From NCBI GenBank assembly GCA_027491235.1, contig JAIXWO010000021.1, positions 434,001-498,000 on the forward strand: a DNA stretch of 64,000 nt, read 5' to 3'. How positions within the stretch are numbered: the stretch's first letter is position 1; the number at the start of each line of letters is the position of its first letter. Source of the stretch: Sphingomonadales bacterium (GTDB lineage Bacteria; Pseudomonadota; Alphaproteobacteria; Sphingomonadales; Sphingomonadaceae). Below the pieces are notes generated by a model. The model was not told the origin of the DNA and did no database searches. It was given only the letters and a program-made list of their open reading frames with translations. Of the stretch, positions 8,672 to 17,928 are shown in pieces. The position numbers and the translations under genes were made by a program.

Positions 8672-11374
8672 ATGCGTCCCCTCATTTCCAAATTCAGGCG
8701 TTGGATCGCGGCTTTTGTCGCGATTGGCGCCCTCGGCCAGCCCGCGCTTGCGCGGGCTGATGCCGTTTGGAAACCCAATGCGGATGACGCTGTCCTCTTT
8801 GAACTCCGCCTGGGCCAGTATCGGCTGGGCGATGGTGTGCGCGGTTATCAGACCCCCGCCGGTGTGTGCGTCGACATGGCCGATATGGTCATGGCGCTCG
8901 ATCTTCCCGTCCGCGTCGACAAAAAGTTGCGCCGCGCAACAGGCTGGATCTTCAACGAAAGCCGGACACTCACCCTTGATCGCGAGGCCAACACGGTACA
9001 AATCGTGAACAAGACGACCAAACTGCCTGTAGGCGCCATTTATGATGCGCCCGAAGGCTGGTGCGTGGCGACGCCGCAGCTGTCCAACTGGCTTGGCGTT
9101 GCGCTCAATCCAGACCTGTCGAACGCGATCCTCGTCATCAAGTCTGATACCAAGCTTCCGGTCGAACTGTCTGCCGAACGCAAAGCGCGGGCCGCCAAGA
9201 TCCGCCCCGCCTCCACCTTTGATCTCAAGGCGCTGCCGCAAAGCCGCGTTGCCTATCGCGGGATCAAGACACCGTCCGTGGACGCGAATGTCTCCATCGG
9301 CGGGCTGCGGGAACGCGGCCATGGTGCCAAGACGGACATCCAGTTTGAACTCTATGCCAGCGGCGAAGCTGGCCCCATCGCTTATGATGCGCGGCTTGCC
9401 TCCAACCGCAAGGGTGTTCCGGAATCGCTGCGCCTGCGCGGCTATCGTTATGATCCCGATGGCAAGCTGCTCGGTCCGTTGAACGCAACGCAGGTCGCTA
9501 TTGGCGATGTGCTGGGTCTGTCATCGGGGCTTTCCGCACAATCTTCGATCGGTCGCGGTGCGATGCTCAGCAACCGCCCGCTTGACCGGCCTGAAAACTT
9601 CGACCGCACCGATTTCCGGGGAGAATTGCCGTCAGGCTGGGATGCTGAACTTTATCGCAATGGCCAGCTGCTCAATGTCGCGCTCAACCGGGCCGACGGG
9701 CGGTATGAGTTTCTCGATGTGCCGCTGCTCTATGGCCAGAACCGGTTTGAAATTGTGCTCTATGGGCCGCAGGGCCAGATCCGGCGGGAACAAAAAATTC
9801 TGTCGGTCGGGCCAGACAGCATCCCGCCGCGCCAGACCTGGTATTGGGCCGGGATCAATCAGGATGGCCGCGATCTTATCGGCTTGCCCAGTGGCCCGCA
9901 ATTCGGGACCGACCGGTGGCGGGGGTCCTTCGGGTTGGAACGGGGGCTGTCGACGCGCACCTCGGTATCGGCGAGCTACCATAACCTCTTCGTGAAGGAA
10001 GTTGGCCGGCGCAACTTTGTGGAAGCCGCGCTGCGCCAAGCGGTCGGTCCCGTGCTGGCGCAACTTTCCGGCGCAACTGATCTGAAGGGCGGCAGTGTTC
10101 TTTCCGTCCATATGCTTGGCGAACTTGGCCGGACCTATATCAGTGCGGAAACCACCAATGTCATGGGCGGATTCCGCTCCGACCGTGTTCAGCGCGGGGT
10201 GCAAGGCTTGCACCGACTCTCGCTCGATCATGGCCTCAAGGTCGGGCGGTCGGTGGTGCCGGTCCATGCCGAGGCGCGTTACACCGCCCGCGACAATGGC
10301 CATGATACGCTGGAGGTGGGTGGCCGCGTTTCCACCAGCTTCAGCCGCTATTCTATCACAGCCGAAGTCGACATGCGGCAGGACAAGCGCCCGGTCGGGC
10401 CAGATCCGCCGATGGAAATGGATACCGGCATATTGCTGAACGCCCGCGTCGGCCGGTTCCGGCTGCGCGGCGATGCGCGCTTCGACGTGTCCCCGCACAG
10501 CCGGTTCCGCAGCTTTGGCCTGATCACTGAATGGGCCGGCAAAGGCGATGGCAAGAACGCGTCACAATGGCGCGCGGACCTGTCTTATGACCGGATGATG
10601 GACCGTGCGCGTGCGGGGCTGGGCTATGCGCGTCAGTTTGAACGGCTATCGCTGTCGGGCAATGCCGAGGTGGCAACCGACGGTTCGGTTGCAGCGAGCA
10701 TCGGCCTCACCTTTAGTATCGGGCCAAATCCGACGAAAAAGGGCGGTTTGAGGATGACTTCCGCGCGTCTGGCGACGCACGGCCAGGTGTTGGCGCGCGT
10801 CTTCCGCGACAATAATGCCGATGGCATCCGCCAGCCCGATGAACCGCTTGAGCCTGAAGTCCAGCTTGCCGCCGGACGCGTGCCGGTGGATCAGTTGACA
10901 GATCCCAATGGGGAAACAGTCATCGACAGTCTGGAGGCGTTCCGCCCGGTGCTGATTGGCGTCGATGCCAGTTCGCTGCCTGATCCGCTCGTTTCCCCTT
11001 CCGGCCCCGGCGTTGTTGTCACGCCGCGTCCCGGTGTGATTGCGACCGTCGAACTGGGTCTGACAGGGGCAGGCGAAGTCGATGGCACGCTCGTCAAGGC
11101 GGGCGGGACCAGCCTTGAAGGGGTTGATCTTGAACTGGTGGATGCACGCGGGATTGTCATGTCACGCACGCGCAGTGACTTTGATGGATACTTCCTTTTT
11201 GAACGCGTGCCTTACGGTCAATATCGCCTGCGAATCGCCAAGGCGTCGGCCGATGCCGCGCGCCTCCATGCGGGGTTGGCGGGCGATGTGCAGGTGAGTG
11301 GCAAGGCACCGAGCCTCCATCTGGGCGTGACTGCCGCAGACCCTTCAGACCTGCGGACGGCGTCTGTTCCCTAA
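8672..11374 (+). CDS. Usher-like outer-membrane protein of DUF4402 pilus cassette
   Basis: 900 residues with a Sec signal peptide (cleavage near ALARA). An N-terminal periplasmic domain (about 31-170) is unlike the classical usher N-domain. A plug-like segment (about 300-390: LPSGWDAELYRNGQL, DGRYEFLDVPLLYGQN) sits inside a long run of amphipathic strands consistent with a beta-barrel (about 190-690). The C-terminal part has the usher-like LIGVDASSLPDP followed by a prealbumin-like fold ending in SDFDGYFLFERVPYGQYRLRI. It may also be labelled as an SdrD/carboxypeptidase-regulatory-like protein because of the C-terminal repeats (RDNNADGIRQPDE). Position 27 bases after the chaperone gene supports the usher role. 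Confidence 0.72.
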   Translation: MRPLISKFRRWIAAFVAIGALGQPALARADAVWKPNADDAVLFELRLGQYRLGDGVRGYQTPAGVCVDMADMVMALDLPVRVDKKLRRATGWIFNESRTLTLDREANTVQIVNKTTKLPVGAIYDAPEGWCVATPQLSNWLGVALNPDLSNAILVIKSDTKLPVELSAERKARAAKIRPASTFDLKALPQSRVAYRGIKTPSVDANVSIGGLRERGHGAKTDIQFELYASGEAGPIAYDARLASNRKGVPESLRLRGYRYDPDGKLLGPLNATQVAIGDVLGLSSGLSAQSSIGRGAMLSNRPLDRPENFDRTDFRGELPSGWDAELYRNGQLLNVALNRADGRYEFLDVPLLYGQNRFEIVLYGPQGQIRREQKILSVGPDSIPPRQTWYWAGINQDGRDLIGLPSGPQFGTDRWRGSFGLERGLSTRTSVSASYHNLFVKEVGRRNFVEAALRQAVGPVLAQLSGATDLKGGSVLSVHMLGELGRTYISAETTNVMGGFRSDRVQRGVQGLHRLSLDHGLKVGRSVVPVHAEARYTARDNGHDTLEVGGRVSTSFSRYSITAEVDMRQDKRPVGPDPPMEMDTGILLNARVGRFRLRGDARFDVSPHSRFRSFGLITEWAGKGDGKNASQWRADLSYDRMMDRARAGLGYARQFERLSLSGNAEVATDGSVAASIGLTFSIGPNPTKKGGLRMTSARLATHGQVLARVFRDNNADGIRQPDEPLEPEVQLAAGRVPVDQLTDPNGETVIDSLEAFRPVLIGVDASSLPDPLVSPSGPGVVVTPRPGVIATVELGLTGAGEVDGTLVKAGGTSLEGVDLELVDARGIVMSRTRSDFDGYFLFERVPYGQYRLRIAKASADAARLHAGLAGDVQVSGKAPSLHLGVTAADPSDLRTASVP

Positions 11375-11402
11375 GGCAGCAGTGCCCTCCTGCCGCAAAT
11401 GC

Positions 11403-11440
11403 AAAACGGCCCCGGTGCATCGCTGCAACGGGGCCGTTTT
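11403..11440. terminator. Bidirectional terminator between usher gene and tRNA-Leu
   Basis: An 11-bp perfect stem (AAAACGGCCCC with GGGGCCGTTTT), which gives a U-run on both strands. It can end the rightward pilus operon and the leftward tRNA transcript. Confidence 0.88.
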
Positions 11441-11461
11441 CACCTGTCTGTCTCTTGAAAA

Positions 11462-11548
11462 TGGTGCGGCCGAGAAGACTCGAACTTCCACGGGCTTTCG
11501 CCCACAACGACCTCAACGTTGCGCGTCTACCAATTCCGCCACGGCCGC
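11462..11548 (-). tRNA. tRNA-Leu (anticodon GAG)
   Basis: An 87-nt gene on the minus strand with encoded CCA (11462-11464). The 7-bp acceptor stem is GCGGCCG/CGGCCGC, the D-arm region GGCGGAATTGGTAGACGC is typical of leucine tRNAs, the anticodon arm is CAACG-TTGAGGT-CGTTG with GAG at 34-36, the variable arm is long (class II) and the T-loop is TTCGAGT. It decodes CUC and CUU. Confidence 0.97.
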
Positions 11549-11708
11549 ACATTTTTTCCGAGCATTGCCGCACAACCAAGGGTTCCGAGCAACGGACAGG
11601 GCGCGCCTCTAGCAGAGGCTTTCCGGGCAGGCAATGGCTTTAACCCATTAAGTGTGCAGGGCGGAGACGCGCGATTTACTTGCCTGCGGGACCGGCTATG
11701 TCGGGCGG

Positions 11709-13076
11709 ATGGACATGAAAGCCGAGCCTTGGAAACCGGAAGCGCGCCGCATCCTTGCGCTTGCATGGCCTGTCATGCTGACCAGTCTCAACTGGACTCT
11801 GCTTCAGGTGACGGACGTTGTCGTCGTCGGGGATACGGGCACGCATGAAGTGTCGGCTTTTGGCGGCAGCCGCGCTGTGACCTTCGTTACACTGATGGCG
11901 GCGGTGGGCTGGCTTTCGGGTATCCTCGTTTTTGCCTCGCAGGCCGATGGCGCGAAGGACAAGCCCCGCACAGGAGAGGTGTACCGCGAAGGATTGGTGC
12001 TGGGGGCGCTGGTCGGTCTGGTCGGCGGCTTCATCCTGTTCGTCTTTGCCGAAGGACTGCTGCGCCTGCTGGGTGTGTCCGACACTGTGCTCGGCATTTC
12101 GGCTGATGTGGTCCGCGTCATGGCCTTTGCCTTTCCACCGCAACTGATCCTCATCGCGGCGAGCAACTTTCTGGAAGGGATCAGCCATCCGCGCCGGGTG
12201 ATGGCGGTCAACATGATGACCCTGCCGCTCAACGCCGTGCTGGCCTGGATATTGGCAACCGGACAACTGGGTCTTCCGGCTCTTGGCGCGGTTGGCGCGG
12301 CGCTCGCGACAACAATCTCGCTCTGGGTCGGGGCGTTTGCGATCCTTTGGGCGGCCTCGAAGGTGCCGGACCAAATGGAGCGCGGTCTGCGCAAAGTGGC
12401 GCTGTCTGTCTGGCAGAAGGCGCTTCCGGGTGCGCTGGCGCTTTGCCGGTTCGGGCTTGTGCCGGCGCTGGCCTCCGGCCTCGAACTGGCAGGTTTTTCC
12501 TGGCTCATCGCCCTGTCGACCCAATTGGGCGATGTGACGAGCCACGCCTTTCAGATCGTCTTTTCGATCCACAATGTGACCTTTGGCGTTGCGCTCGGCT
12601 TTGGCTCTGCCGCTGGAGTGCGTGCGGGCAATGCGGTGGGCGAAGGGCGGCCCGAAGCGGCGCGCTACCGGACGCTGCTGGCGGCGTTGCTGACGCTGAC
12701 GGTGATGAGCGGTCTTGTTGTCGTGCTGATTGCGCTGGGTGGGCCCATTGCCCAAGCCTTTCCGGCAGAAGCGCCGGTCCATTTGCTTGCGGTCAGTATG
12801 TTGGCGGTCTGGGCGCCCTTCATCCTGTTTGACGGGTTGCAGGTCATCTTCATGTTCGCGCTGCGGTCCATCGGGGATCAGGTGGCCGCCGGGCTGAACG
12901 GCATTGTCGCCTTTTTCGGGGTGACCGGCGTGTTGGGCTGGTGGCTTGTGCAGATGGGCTATGGGCCCTTTGCACTTGTCTGGGCCTCCGGACTCGGCAT
13001 GGTGGCCGCCGCTGCGCTCAATTCAGGCCGGTTCTTCTGGCTGACGCGAACGCGCCTCAGGTCCCTGAAAAGCTGA
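11709..13076 (+). CDS. MATE family efflux transporter
   Basis: About 455 residues with roughly twelve hydrophobic segments. The N-terminal [19 protein letters not shown] and the internal repeat of two six-helix bundles (second half starting near [20 protein letters not shown]) place it with NorM-type Na+- or H+-coupled drug/metabolite exporters of the inner membrane. ATG 11709 is chosen; ATG 11715 is equally possible, and the open frame further upstream (to 11652) is not membrane-like. No substrate clue from the neighbours. Its end overlaps the convergent zinc-ribbon gene by 20 bases. Confidence 0.9.
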   Translation: MDMKAEPWKPEARRILALAWPVMLTSLNWTLLQVTDVVVVGDTGTHEVSAFGGSRAVTFVTLMAAVGWLSGILVFASQADGAKDKPRTGEVYREGLVLGALVGLVGGFILFVFAEGLLRLLGVSDTVLGISADVVRVMAFAFPPQLILIAASNFLEGISHPRRVMAVNMMTLPLNAVLAWILATGQLGLPALGAVGAALATTISLWVGAFAILWAASKVPDQMERGLRKVALSVWQKALPGALALCRFGLVPALASGLELAGFSWLIALSTQLGDVTSHAFQIVFSIHNVTFGVALGFGSAAGVRAGNAVGEGRPEAARYRTLLAALLTLTVMSGLVVVLIALGGPIAQAFPAEAPVHLLAVSMLAVWAPFILFDGLQVIFMFALRSIGDQVAAGLNGIVAFFGVTGVLGWWLVQMGYGPFALVWASGLGMVAAAALNSGRFFWLTRTRLRSLKS

Positions 13077-13818
13077 GGTTCAGTTCCTTGGCGCCGCGCG
13101 GCACATTGACTTCAGCACTGTTGAAATCAATCGACCCCTTGGCAGGCACTTTCCGCTTAGGCGGTGTGATCGTCCAGCCATAGACAACACGGCCCTGCCC
13201 GTCGCGCAGCTCGGCCAGAATATCTGGCACGCGCTGTTCATCGCTGGTTGGGTTCACGACCTTGCCCGAAATGGCGAAGAGTTCATTGCCGCTTTCCAGC
13301 AGGCGTCGTTCGGGACGGCGCGGCACTTCCAGCAGCAAAGGCACGTCAGCCGTCGCGCCGGACAGGCCAAGCTTTGCCGCAATATTGGGTGTGCCGAAGA
13401 ATTGGATCGCGCCAATGCCGCCGAGCAGGAGGACAGCGGCCGCGGCGGCCGCGATGGTCCAGCGCTTGGCCGGGTTGCGGCGGGGGCGGAAGGGCGCTTC
13501 GGGCGCAAACATATCCACGCTGTCGCGCTGTTCCGCCATGGGTTCGGGGCTGGGCTCCGGCTCGGGCCGGGCGCCAAGCGGCGGCGGCGTATCCGGCAGG
13601 TCGCGTTGTCCGCCAATATGCGGGGCTGGCGGCACGGGCATTTGCGGCGGGGCCGGCGGGGGCAGTGGCAGCTCTGCGGAGGGGGCCTGAACCGGTGTCG
13701 GCGCAGGCTGGAACCAGCTGTGCTTGCACGAGGCGCAACGGACCTGGCGGCCAGCGCCGGTGATCGCGGTATCGGGAACAAGATAGCGCGTCGAACAGGC
13801 GGGGCAGGTCAGGATCAT
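13057..13818 (-). CDS. MJ0042-type zinc-ribbon membrane protein
   Basis: About 253 residues. An N-terminal zinc ribbon (CPAC near residue 5 and CASC near 27) is followed by a Pro-rich disordered stretch (about 35-110), one transmembrane helix (about 118-140) and a C-terminal domain resembling DUF3426 ([18 protein letters not shown]). The start ATG 13818 ([16 protein letters not shown]) is the usual one for the family. It is divergent from ftsE, a neighbourhood recurrent in Alphaproteobacteria. Function is unknown; the layout suggests a regulatory or envelope-linked role. Confidence 0.85.
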   Translation of the reverse strand: MILTCPACSTRYLVPDTAITGAGRQVRCASCKHSWFQPAPTPVQAPSAELPLPPPAPPQMPVPPAPHIGGQRDLPDTPPPLGARPEPEPSPEPMAEQRDSVDMFAPEAPFRPRRNPAKRWTIAAAAAAVLLLGGIGAIQFFGTPNIAAKLGLSGATADVPLLLEVPRRPERRLLESGNELFAISGKVVNPTSDEQRVPDILAELRDGQGRVVYGWTITPPKRKVPAKGSIDFNSAEVNVPRGAKELNLSFSGT

Positions 13819-14028
13819 CGGCCGGGCGGTTCCAATTAAACGGAGTGCGCTTCTAAGCACCCTTTATGGCCTCCTTGCAAGAGTCTGACAGGGTAAAGAG
13901 GGGCGGATTGGCAACAAGCCGTGCAAATCTGAAGATGAGACCGCGATTTGCGCGTCAGGATATTCCTCTTGAAGCGATCCCGGTCTAGGAACGCTTGCAG
14001 GGCGGGCAACAAGGCGTAAACCGGACAG

Positions 14029-14742
14029 ATGTCGCACATCATCCAGTTCGAAAATGTAGGATTGCGCTACGGCACCGGTGCCGAAACCTTGTCCGACATC
14101 ACCTTTTCGCTGGCCAAGGGCGGCTTTTACTTCCTGACCGGACCCTCAGGTGCCGGCAAAACATCGCTATTGAAGCTGCTTTATCTCTCCCAGCGGCCCA
14201 GCCGCGGCCTCATCCGCCTGTTCGGGGATGATATGGTCACGATGCCGCGTGATAAGCTGCCTTTGTATCGTAGGCGCATCGGCGTGGTGTTTCAGGATTT
14301 CCGCCTGGTCCCGCATCTGTCGGCCTTTGATAACATTGCGCTGCCCCTGCGGGTGTCGGGCGTGGCGGAAAAGGACATCGACCATACGGTGCGCGAAATG
14401 CTCAACTGGGTCGGGCTGGGGGATCGGGCATCGGCGCGACCGGCGACGCTGTCCGGCGGGGAGCAGCAGCGTGTGGCCATTGCGCGCGCCGTCATCACGC
14501 GGCCCGATGTTCTCGTGGCGGACGAACCGACCGGTAACGTTGACCCCGATATGGCTGCGCGTCTGTTGCGATTGTTTGAAGCGCTCAACCAGCTCGGCAC
14601 CACCATTGTCGTTGCGACCCACGATTTGCATTTGTTGAACCGCATTCCCGGCGCCCACATCATGCGGCTGGCTGATGGCCAACTGCCGGACCCCACGGGC
14701 ACGCTGCGCAACCCGCCTTTGCGGGAACCGGTGGCGGTATGA
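14029..14742 (+). CDS. ftsE: Cell-division ABC ATPase FtsE
   Basis: 237 residues with Walker A GPSGAGKT (38-45), signature [14 protein letters not shown], Walker B VLVADEPTGN and a switch His (VVATHD). FtsE couples ATP hydrolysis to FtsX to control septal peptidoglycan hydrolases at the divisome. Its end overlaps ftsX by 4 bases (ATGA). It heads a coupled run of four genes ending with plsC. Confidence 0.96.
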   Translation: MSHIIQFENVGLRYGTGAETLSDITFSLAKGGFYFLTGPSGAGKTSLLKLLYLSQRPSRGLIRLFGDDMVTMPRDKLPLYRRRIGVVFQDFRLVPHLSAFDNIALPLRVSGVAEKDIDHTVREMLNWVGLGDRASARPATLSGGEQQRVAIARAVITRPDVLVADEPTGNVDPDMAARLLRLFEALNQLGTTIVVATHDLHLLNRIPGAHIMRLADGQLPDPTGTLRNPPLREPVAV

Positions 14743-15656
14743 AGCTGGACTTCGACAAGATCGACATCCCCTTTCTGAAGGCTCCGCCGCATGAGGCGCG
14801 GTTGCTGCCAGAGGGGCGGATGGCGGGGCCGATGCCCTGGGTCATCGCGATCATCATGTTCCTGACCATCCTGTCGGCGGCGGCCGGGCTGTCGCTTGCC
14901 CGATCCGCCACGGGGTTGGATGCAGATTTGGCCGGTCGTGTCACCATCCAGATCGTTGAAGCCAATCCGCAGAAGCGCGCCGCCCAGACGGCGGCTGTCG
15001 AGAAAGAACTGGCACGGATGACGGGTGTCCAAAGCTTCCGCCGCGTCCCTGATGCAGAGGTGTCAGCCCTGCTCCAGCCTTGGTTTGGCGCAGAAGCTTT
15101 GGATGAAGACTTGCCCGTGCCGACCTTGGTGGATGCGACCATCGACAGCACCGCACCGGGCGCCTTTGCCTCGATGCGGTCCGCCGTTGTCGCCGTTGCC
15201 CCCTCCGCCCGGGTAGAAGCGCACGCCCAATGGCTCGGGCCACTCACCCGCCTGCTGGGGTCGCTGACGTTCCTTGCCTGGATGCTGGTTGTGCTGATGG
15301 GCGGGGCCACGTTGTCGATCGTCGTGCTGGCGGCGCGCAGTGCGCTCAACACGCACCGGGAAACGATTGAAGTCATGCATCTGCTCGGGTCCACCGATGC
15401 GCAAATTGCCCAGTTGTTCCAGCGGCGCATTGCGCTGGATGCCCTGTTTGGCGCAGGCCTTGGCCTTGCAGCCGCGCTGATCACCATGCTGCTGCTGCGT
15501 GGTCGGCTGGCGGCGGTCGGGTCGGAATTGCTAGGGTCGGTCGGCATTGGCTGGGCCGGTTGGCTGTTTCTGCTCCTCATGCCTGTCGTCAGTGCCGGAC
15601 TGGCAACGATTGCGGCGCGCACGACGATCCTTTCCGCGCTAAGGCGCATCCTATGA
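14739..15656 (+). CDS. ftsX: Cell-division ABC permease FtsX
   Basis: 305 residues. A short cytoplasmic N-terminus precedes the first membrane helix (about 27-48); a periplasmic domain (about 55-165) and three further helices (around 175-200, 225-250 and 265-290) follow, the FtsX topology. The periplasmic domain transmits the FtsE ATPase signal to cell-wall hydrolase activators. Overlaps ftsE and the following ydcF-like gene by 4 bases each. Confidence 0.94.
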   Translation: MKLDFDKIDIPFLKAPPHEARLLPEGRMAGPMPWVIAIIMFLTILSAAAGLSLARSATGLDADLAGRVTIQIVEANPQKRAAQTAAVEKELARMTGVQSFRRVPDAEVSALLQPWFGAEALDEDLPVPTLVDATIDSTAPGAFASMRSAVVAVAPSARVEAHAQWLGPLTRLLGSLTFLAWMLVVLMGGATLSIVVLAARSALNTHRETIEVMHLLGSTDAQIAQLFQRRIALDALFGAGLGLAAALITMLLLRGRLAAVGSELLGSVGIGWAGWLFLLLMPVVSAGLATIAARTTILSALRRIL

Positions 15657-16189
15657 TCCGACGTCTGCTTGCTCTTGCCTTTGTTGCCTGGTTTCTCGGG
15701 CTTGTCGGGTTTGCCATTTTTCTGCCCGGCCCGTCCGACATTGGCAAAACCGATGCCGTTGTTGTGTTGACCGGCGGCGTTGGCCGATTTGAGCGGGGCT
15801 TGGAGACGCTTGAGGCGGGGAAAGCGAAGCGTATGCTCGTCTCCGGCGTTGATCCGACTGTCCGCCGCACTGAATTTGAAGTGCTGCGCAAGGTGCCCGC
15901 CAAGATTTCGCGCTGCTGCATTGATCTCGACAAGGCCTCGGTCGACACGATCTCCAACGCGCGCGAAACGGCCCGCTGGGTGAAGGCGCGGCACTATAAA
16001 TCTGTCCGCCTCGTCACCAGCGACTGGCATATGCGGCGTGCGAAGATGGAACTGGATCATGCCCTTGGGTCGGATGTGCGCGTGACGGGGGATGCCGTGC
16101 GCAGCAGCCCCAGCCTCACCCAATTGTTCAAGGAATATAACAAGCTCGTCGCGCGCTTCATTGCGCTGGAGGCGGGAGAATTGCTGTGA
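15653..16189 (+). CDS. YdcF/ElyC family DUF218 membrane protein
   Basis: 178 residues: one N-terminal membrane helix (MIRRLLALAFVAWFLGLVG) and a DUF218 domain with AVVVLTGGVGRFERGLE, a conserved TISNARETARW stretch and VTSDWHMRRA. Relatives in E. coli (YdcF, ElyC) are linked to envelope biogenesis, but no reaction is firmly established. ATG 15653 overlaps the ftsX stop (ATGA) and its end overlaps plsC (GTGA), so it is co-translated with a division-envelope set. Confidence 0.88.
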   Translation: MIRRLLALAFVAWFLGLVGFAIFLPGPSDIGKTDAVVVLTGGVGRFERGLETLEAGKAKRMLVSGVDPTVRRTEFEVLRKVPAKISRCCIDLDKASVDTISNARETARWVKARHYKSVRLVTSDWHMRRAKMELDHALGSDVRVTGDAVRSSPSLTQLFKEYNKLVARFIALEAGELL

Positions 16190-16872
16190 TCGCGGTGATC
16201 CGTTCGATCCTCTTTGCGCTCATTTTCTATCCCGGCAGCGTGATCGTGGTCGGTATTGCCGCGCTGATGGTTCCCTTTGGAGAGAAAGCGACGATCCGCG
16301 GCGCGCGCAATTGGGCTTTGTGGCACCGCCTCTGTGCCCGCTGGATATTGGGCATCCACACGCACGTCATCGGGACGCTCGACAACGGCCAAGCGCTCTA
16401 CGTCTTCAAACATGAATCGATGTATGAAACGGTTGAGACGCTCGCACTCTTCCGCAAGCCCGTCGTCGTCATGAAACAGGAACTGCTTGATCTGTTCGGC
16501 TGGGGCTATGCAGCGCGCGCGCATGGATCCATCGGTGTCGACCGCGAAGCCGGGGCCGCCGCGATGCGCCGGATGATTGCGCAGGCCAAACGCGCCAAGG
16601 AGTCCGGACGCCCAATCATCCTGTTTCCCGAAGGGACCCGCGTGCCCCATGGGGAGAGGCCGCCGCTGCGCGCAGGGCTGGCGGGGCTTTACAAGATCCT
16701 CGGCCTCCCGGTCATTCCGGTGGCGCTGAATTCAGGCAAGGTCTGGCCGCATCGCTTTGTGAAGCAGGCCGGCGTGGTCACGGTGAAGGTCGGGGAACCC
16801 ATTCCCCCGGGCCTGCCGCGCGACGAGATTGAAGCGCGGGTGCATGCGGCGATCAATGCGCTGAACGATTGA
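16186..16872 (+). CDS. 1-acyl-sn-glycerol-3-phosphate acyltransferase (PlsC family)
   Basis: 228 residues starting with GTG within a GTGA overlap. An N-terminal hydrophobic helix anchors it to the inner membrane. The catalytic block I reads KHESMYETVET: His76 is present, but the usual Asp of HX4D is Glu81. Block III FPEGTR (about 147-152) binds the glycerol-phosphate substrate. Expected reaction: acyl transfer to lysophosphatidic acid in phospholipid synthesis; the HX4E form occurs in other alphaproteobacterial family members as I recall, and an acyltransferase acting on another lysolipid is possible. Confidence 0.87.
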   Translation: MIAVIRSILFALIFYPGSVIVVGIAALMVPFGEKATIRGARNWALWHRLCARWILGIHTHVIGTLDNGQALYVFKHESMYETVETLALFRKPVVVMKQELLDLFGWGYAARAHGSIGVDREAGAAAMRRMIAQAKRAKESGRPIILFPEGTRVPHGERPPLRAGLAGLYKILGLPVIPVALNSGKVWPHRFVKQAGVVTVKVGEPIPPGLPRDEIEARVHAAINALND

Positions 16873-16896
16873 GGATTGGGGAAGCGTCAATCACGT

Positions 16897-16986
16897 CCGT
16901 TTGCCCTGAGCTTGTCGAAGGGCTGTCCTTCTTTGGGCCGTCGTGTCCAGTAAAGGGCAGTCCTTCGACAGGCTCAGGACGAGCGG
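16897..16986. repeat. Palindromic intergenic repeat, family A (copy 1)
   Basis: An imperfect inverted repeat: CCCTGAGCTTGTCGAAGG on one arm and CCTTCGACAGGCTCAGG on the other, separated by about 40 bases, in the gap between convergent plsC and tyrA. A related copy lies at 20851-20937. May act as a transcript-end structure. Confidence 0.8.
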
Positions 16987-17019
16987 TTTTAAGTGAGTTT
17001 GCGGACTTCTGCGTAAACC

Positions 17020-17928
17020 CTAATGGTCTGACCGGCCAAAGTCGGGCCGGTCATCATCCTGCCCTTCCTCAATGATGCTGCGGCGCACGGCGCGGGTGCG
17101 GCTGAACAGATCGAACAGCGCGTCACCATCGCCCCAGCGGATGGCGCGCTGGAGGGCGGTTAAGTCTTCCGAAAAGCGCTGGAGCATTTCCAGCACCGCA
17201 TCCTTGTTGGACAGGAATACATCGCGCCACATGGTCGGGTCGGACGCGGCGATGCGTGTGAAATCGCGGAAACCGCCCGCTGAATATTTGATGACTTCAG
17301 ACCGGGTGACGGATTCCAAATCGGATGCCGTGCCGACGATGGTGTAGGCAATGAGGTGCGGCAAATGGCTCGTGACGGCGAGCACCAAGTCATGGTGCGG
17401 GGCGTCCATGATGTCCACATTCGCGCCCAGCCGCTCCCAAAAGGCAGACAACTGCGCGACCTTATTGGGGTCAGCATCGGCGGGGGGCGTTAGGATGCAC
17501 CAGCGGTTGTGGAACAGCGATGCAAAGCCTGCTTCCGGCCCGCTCCGCTCTGTGCCCGCAACCGGGTGGGCGGGGATGATGGCATGGTTGGGCAGCGCCT
17601 CTTGCAGCGCGGTCAGGATCGCGGCCTTGGAAGATCCCACATCGCTCACCAAGGCTTCGGCGGGAAGCTCGTCGCGCATCTCGGCGGCGACAGCGCCCAT
17701 CGCGCCGACGGGCACGCACAGGATGACGAGTTCGGCATCGGTGACGGCGCCACCGGGCGTGTCGGCCATGTCATCGACCAGCTTGAGCGCGCGGGCCGTC
17801 TCGCGGGTTTCGGGGTCCGCATCAAAGCCGGAAAGCGTAACGCCCGGCATGTTCGCCCGCACGGCGCGTGCGACCGAAGAGCCGATCAGCCCAAGGCCGA
17901 TGATCGATACGCGCGCAAAGGGCAGCAT
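17020..17928 (-). CDS. tyrA: Prephenate/arogenate dehydrogenase (TyrA family)
   Basis: 302 residues. N-terminal NAD(P)-binding fold with GLGLIGSSVARA (residues 10-21), then SDVGSSKAAI, the substrate-site HPVAGTERSGPEAG and a helical C-terminal dimerisation domain (HLPHLIAYTIV, FRDFTRIAASDPTMW). Catalyses oxidative decarboxylation of prephenate and/or arogenate for tyrosine. No chorismate mutase or ACT domain is present. The start at 17928 shares its base with the hisC stop, so the two are coupled. Confidence 0.93.
   Translation of the reverse strand: MLPFARVSIIGLGLIGSSVARAVRANMPGVTLSGFDADPETRETARALKLVDDMADTPGGAVTDAELVILCVPVGAMGAVAAEMRDELPAEALVSDVGSSKAAILTALQEALPNHAIIPAHPVAGTERSGPEAGFASLFHNRWCILTPPADADPNKVAQLSAFWERLGANVDIMDAPHHDLVLAVTSHLPHLIAYTIVGTASDLESVTRSEVIKYSAGGFRDFTRIAASDPTMWRDVFLSNKDAVLEMLQRFSEDLTALQRAIRWGDGDALFDLFSRTRAVRRSIIEEGQDDDRPDFGRSDH

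Noticed and set aside
11462-11708. tRNA-Leu as a possible integration site for a mobile element
   Set aside because: No integrase gene, no direct repeat of the tRNA 3' end seen nearby, and the flanking genes are ordinary chromosomal ones.
14660-16123. Minus-strand open frame spanning ftsX and the DUF218 gene
   Set aside because: Crosses two well-supported, translationally coupled genes; Ser/Arg/Pro-rich without a domain.
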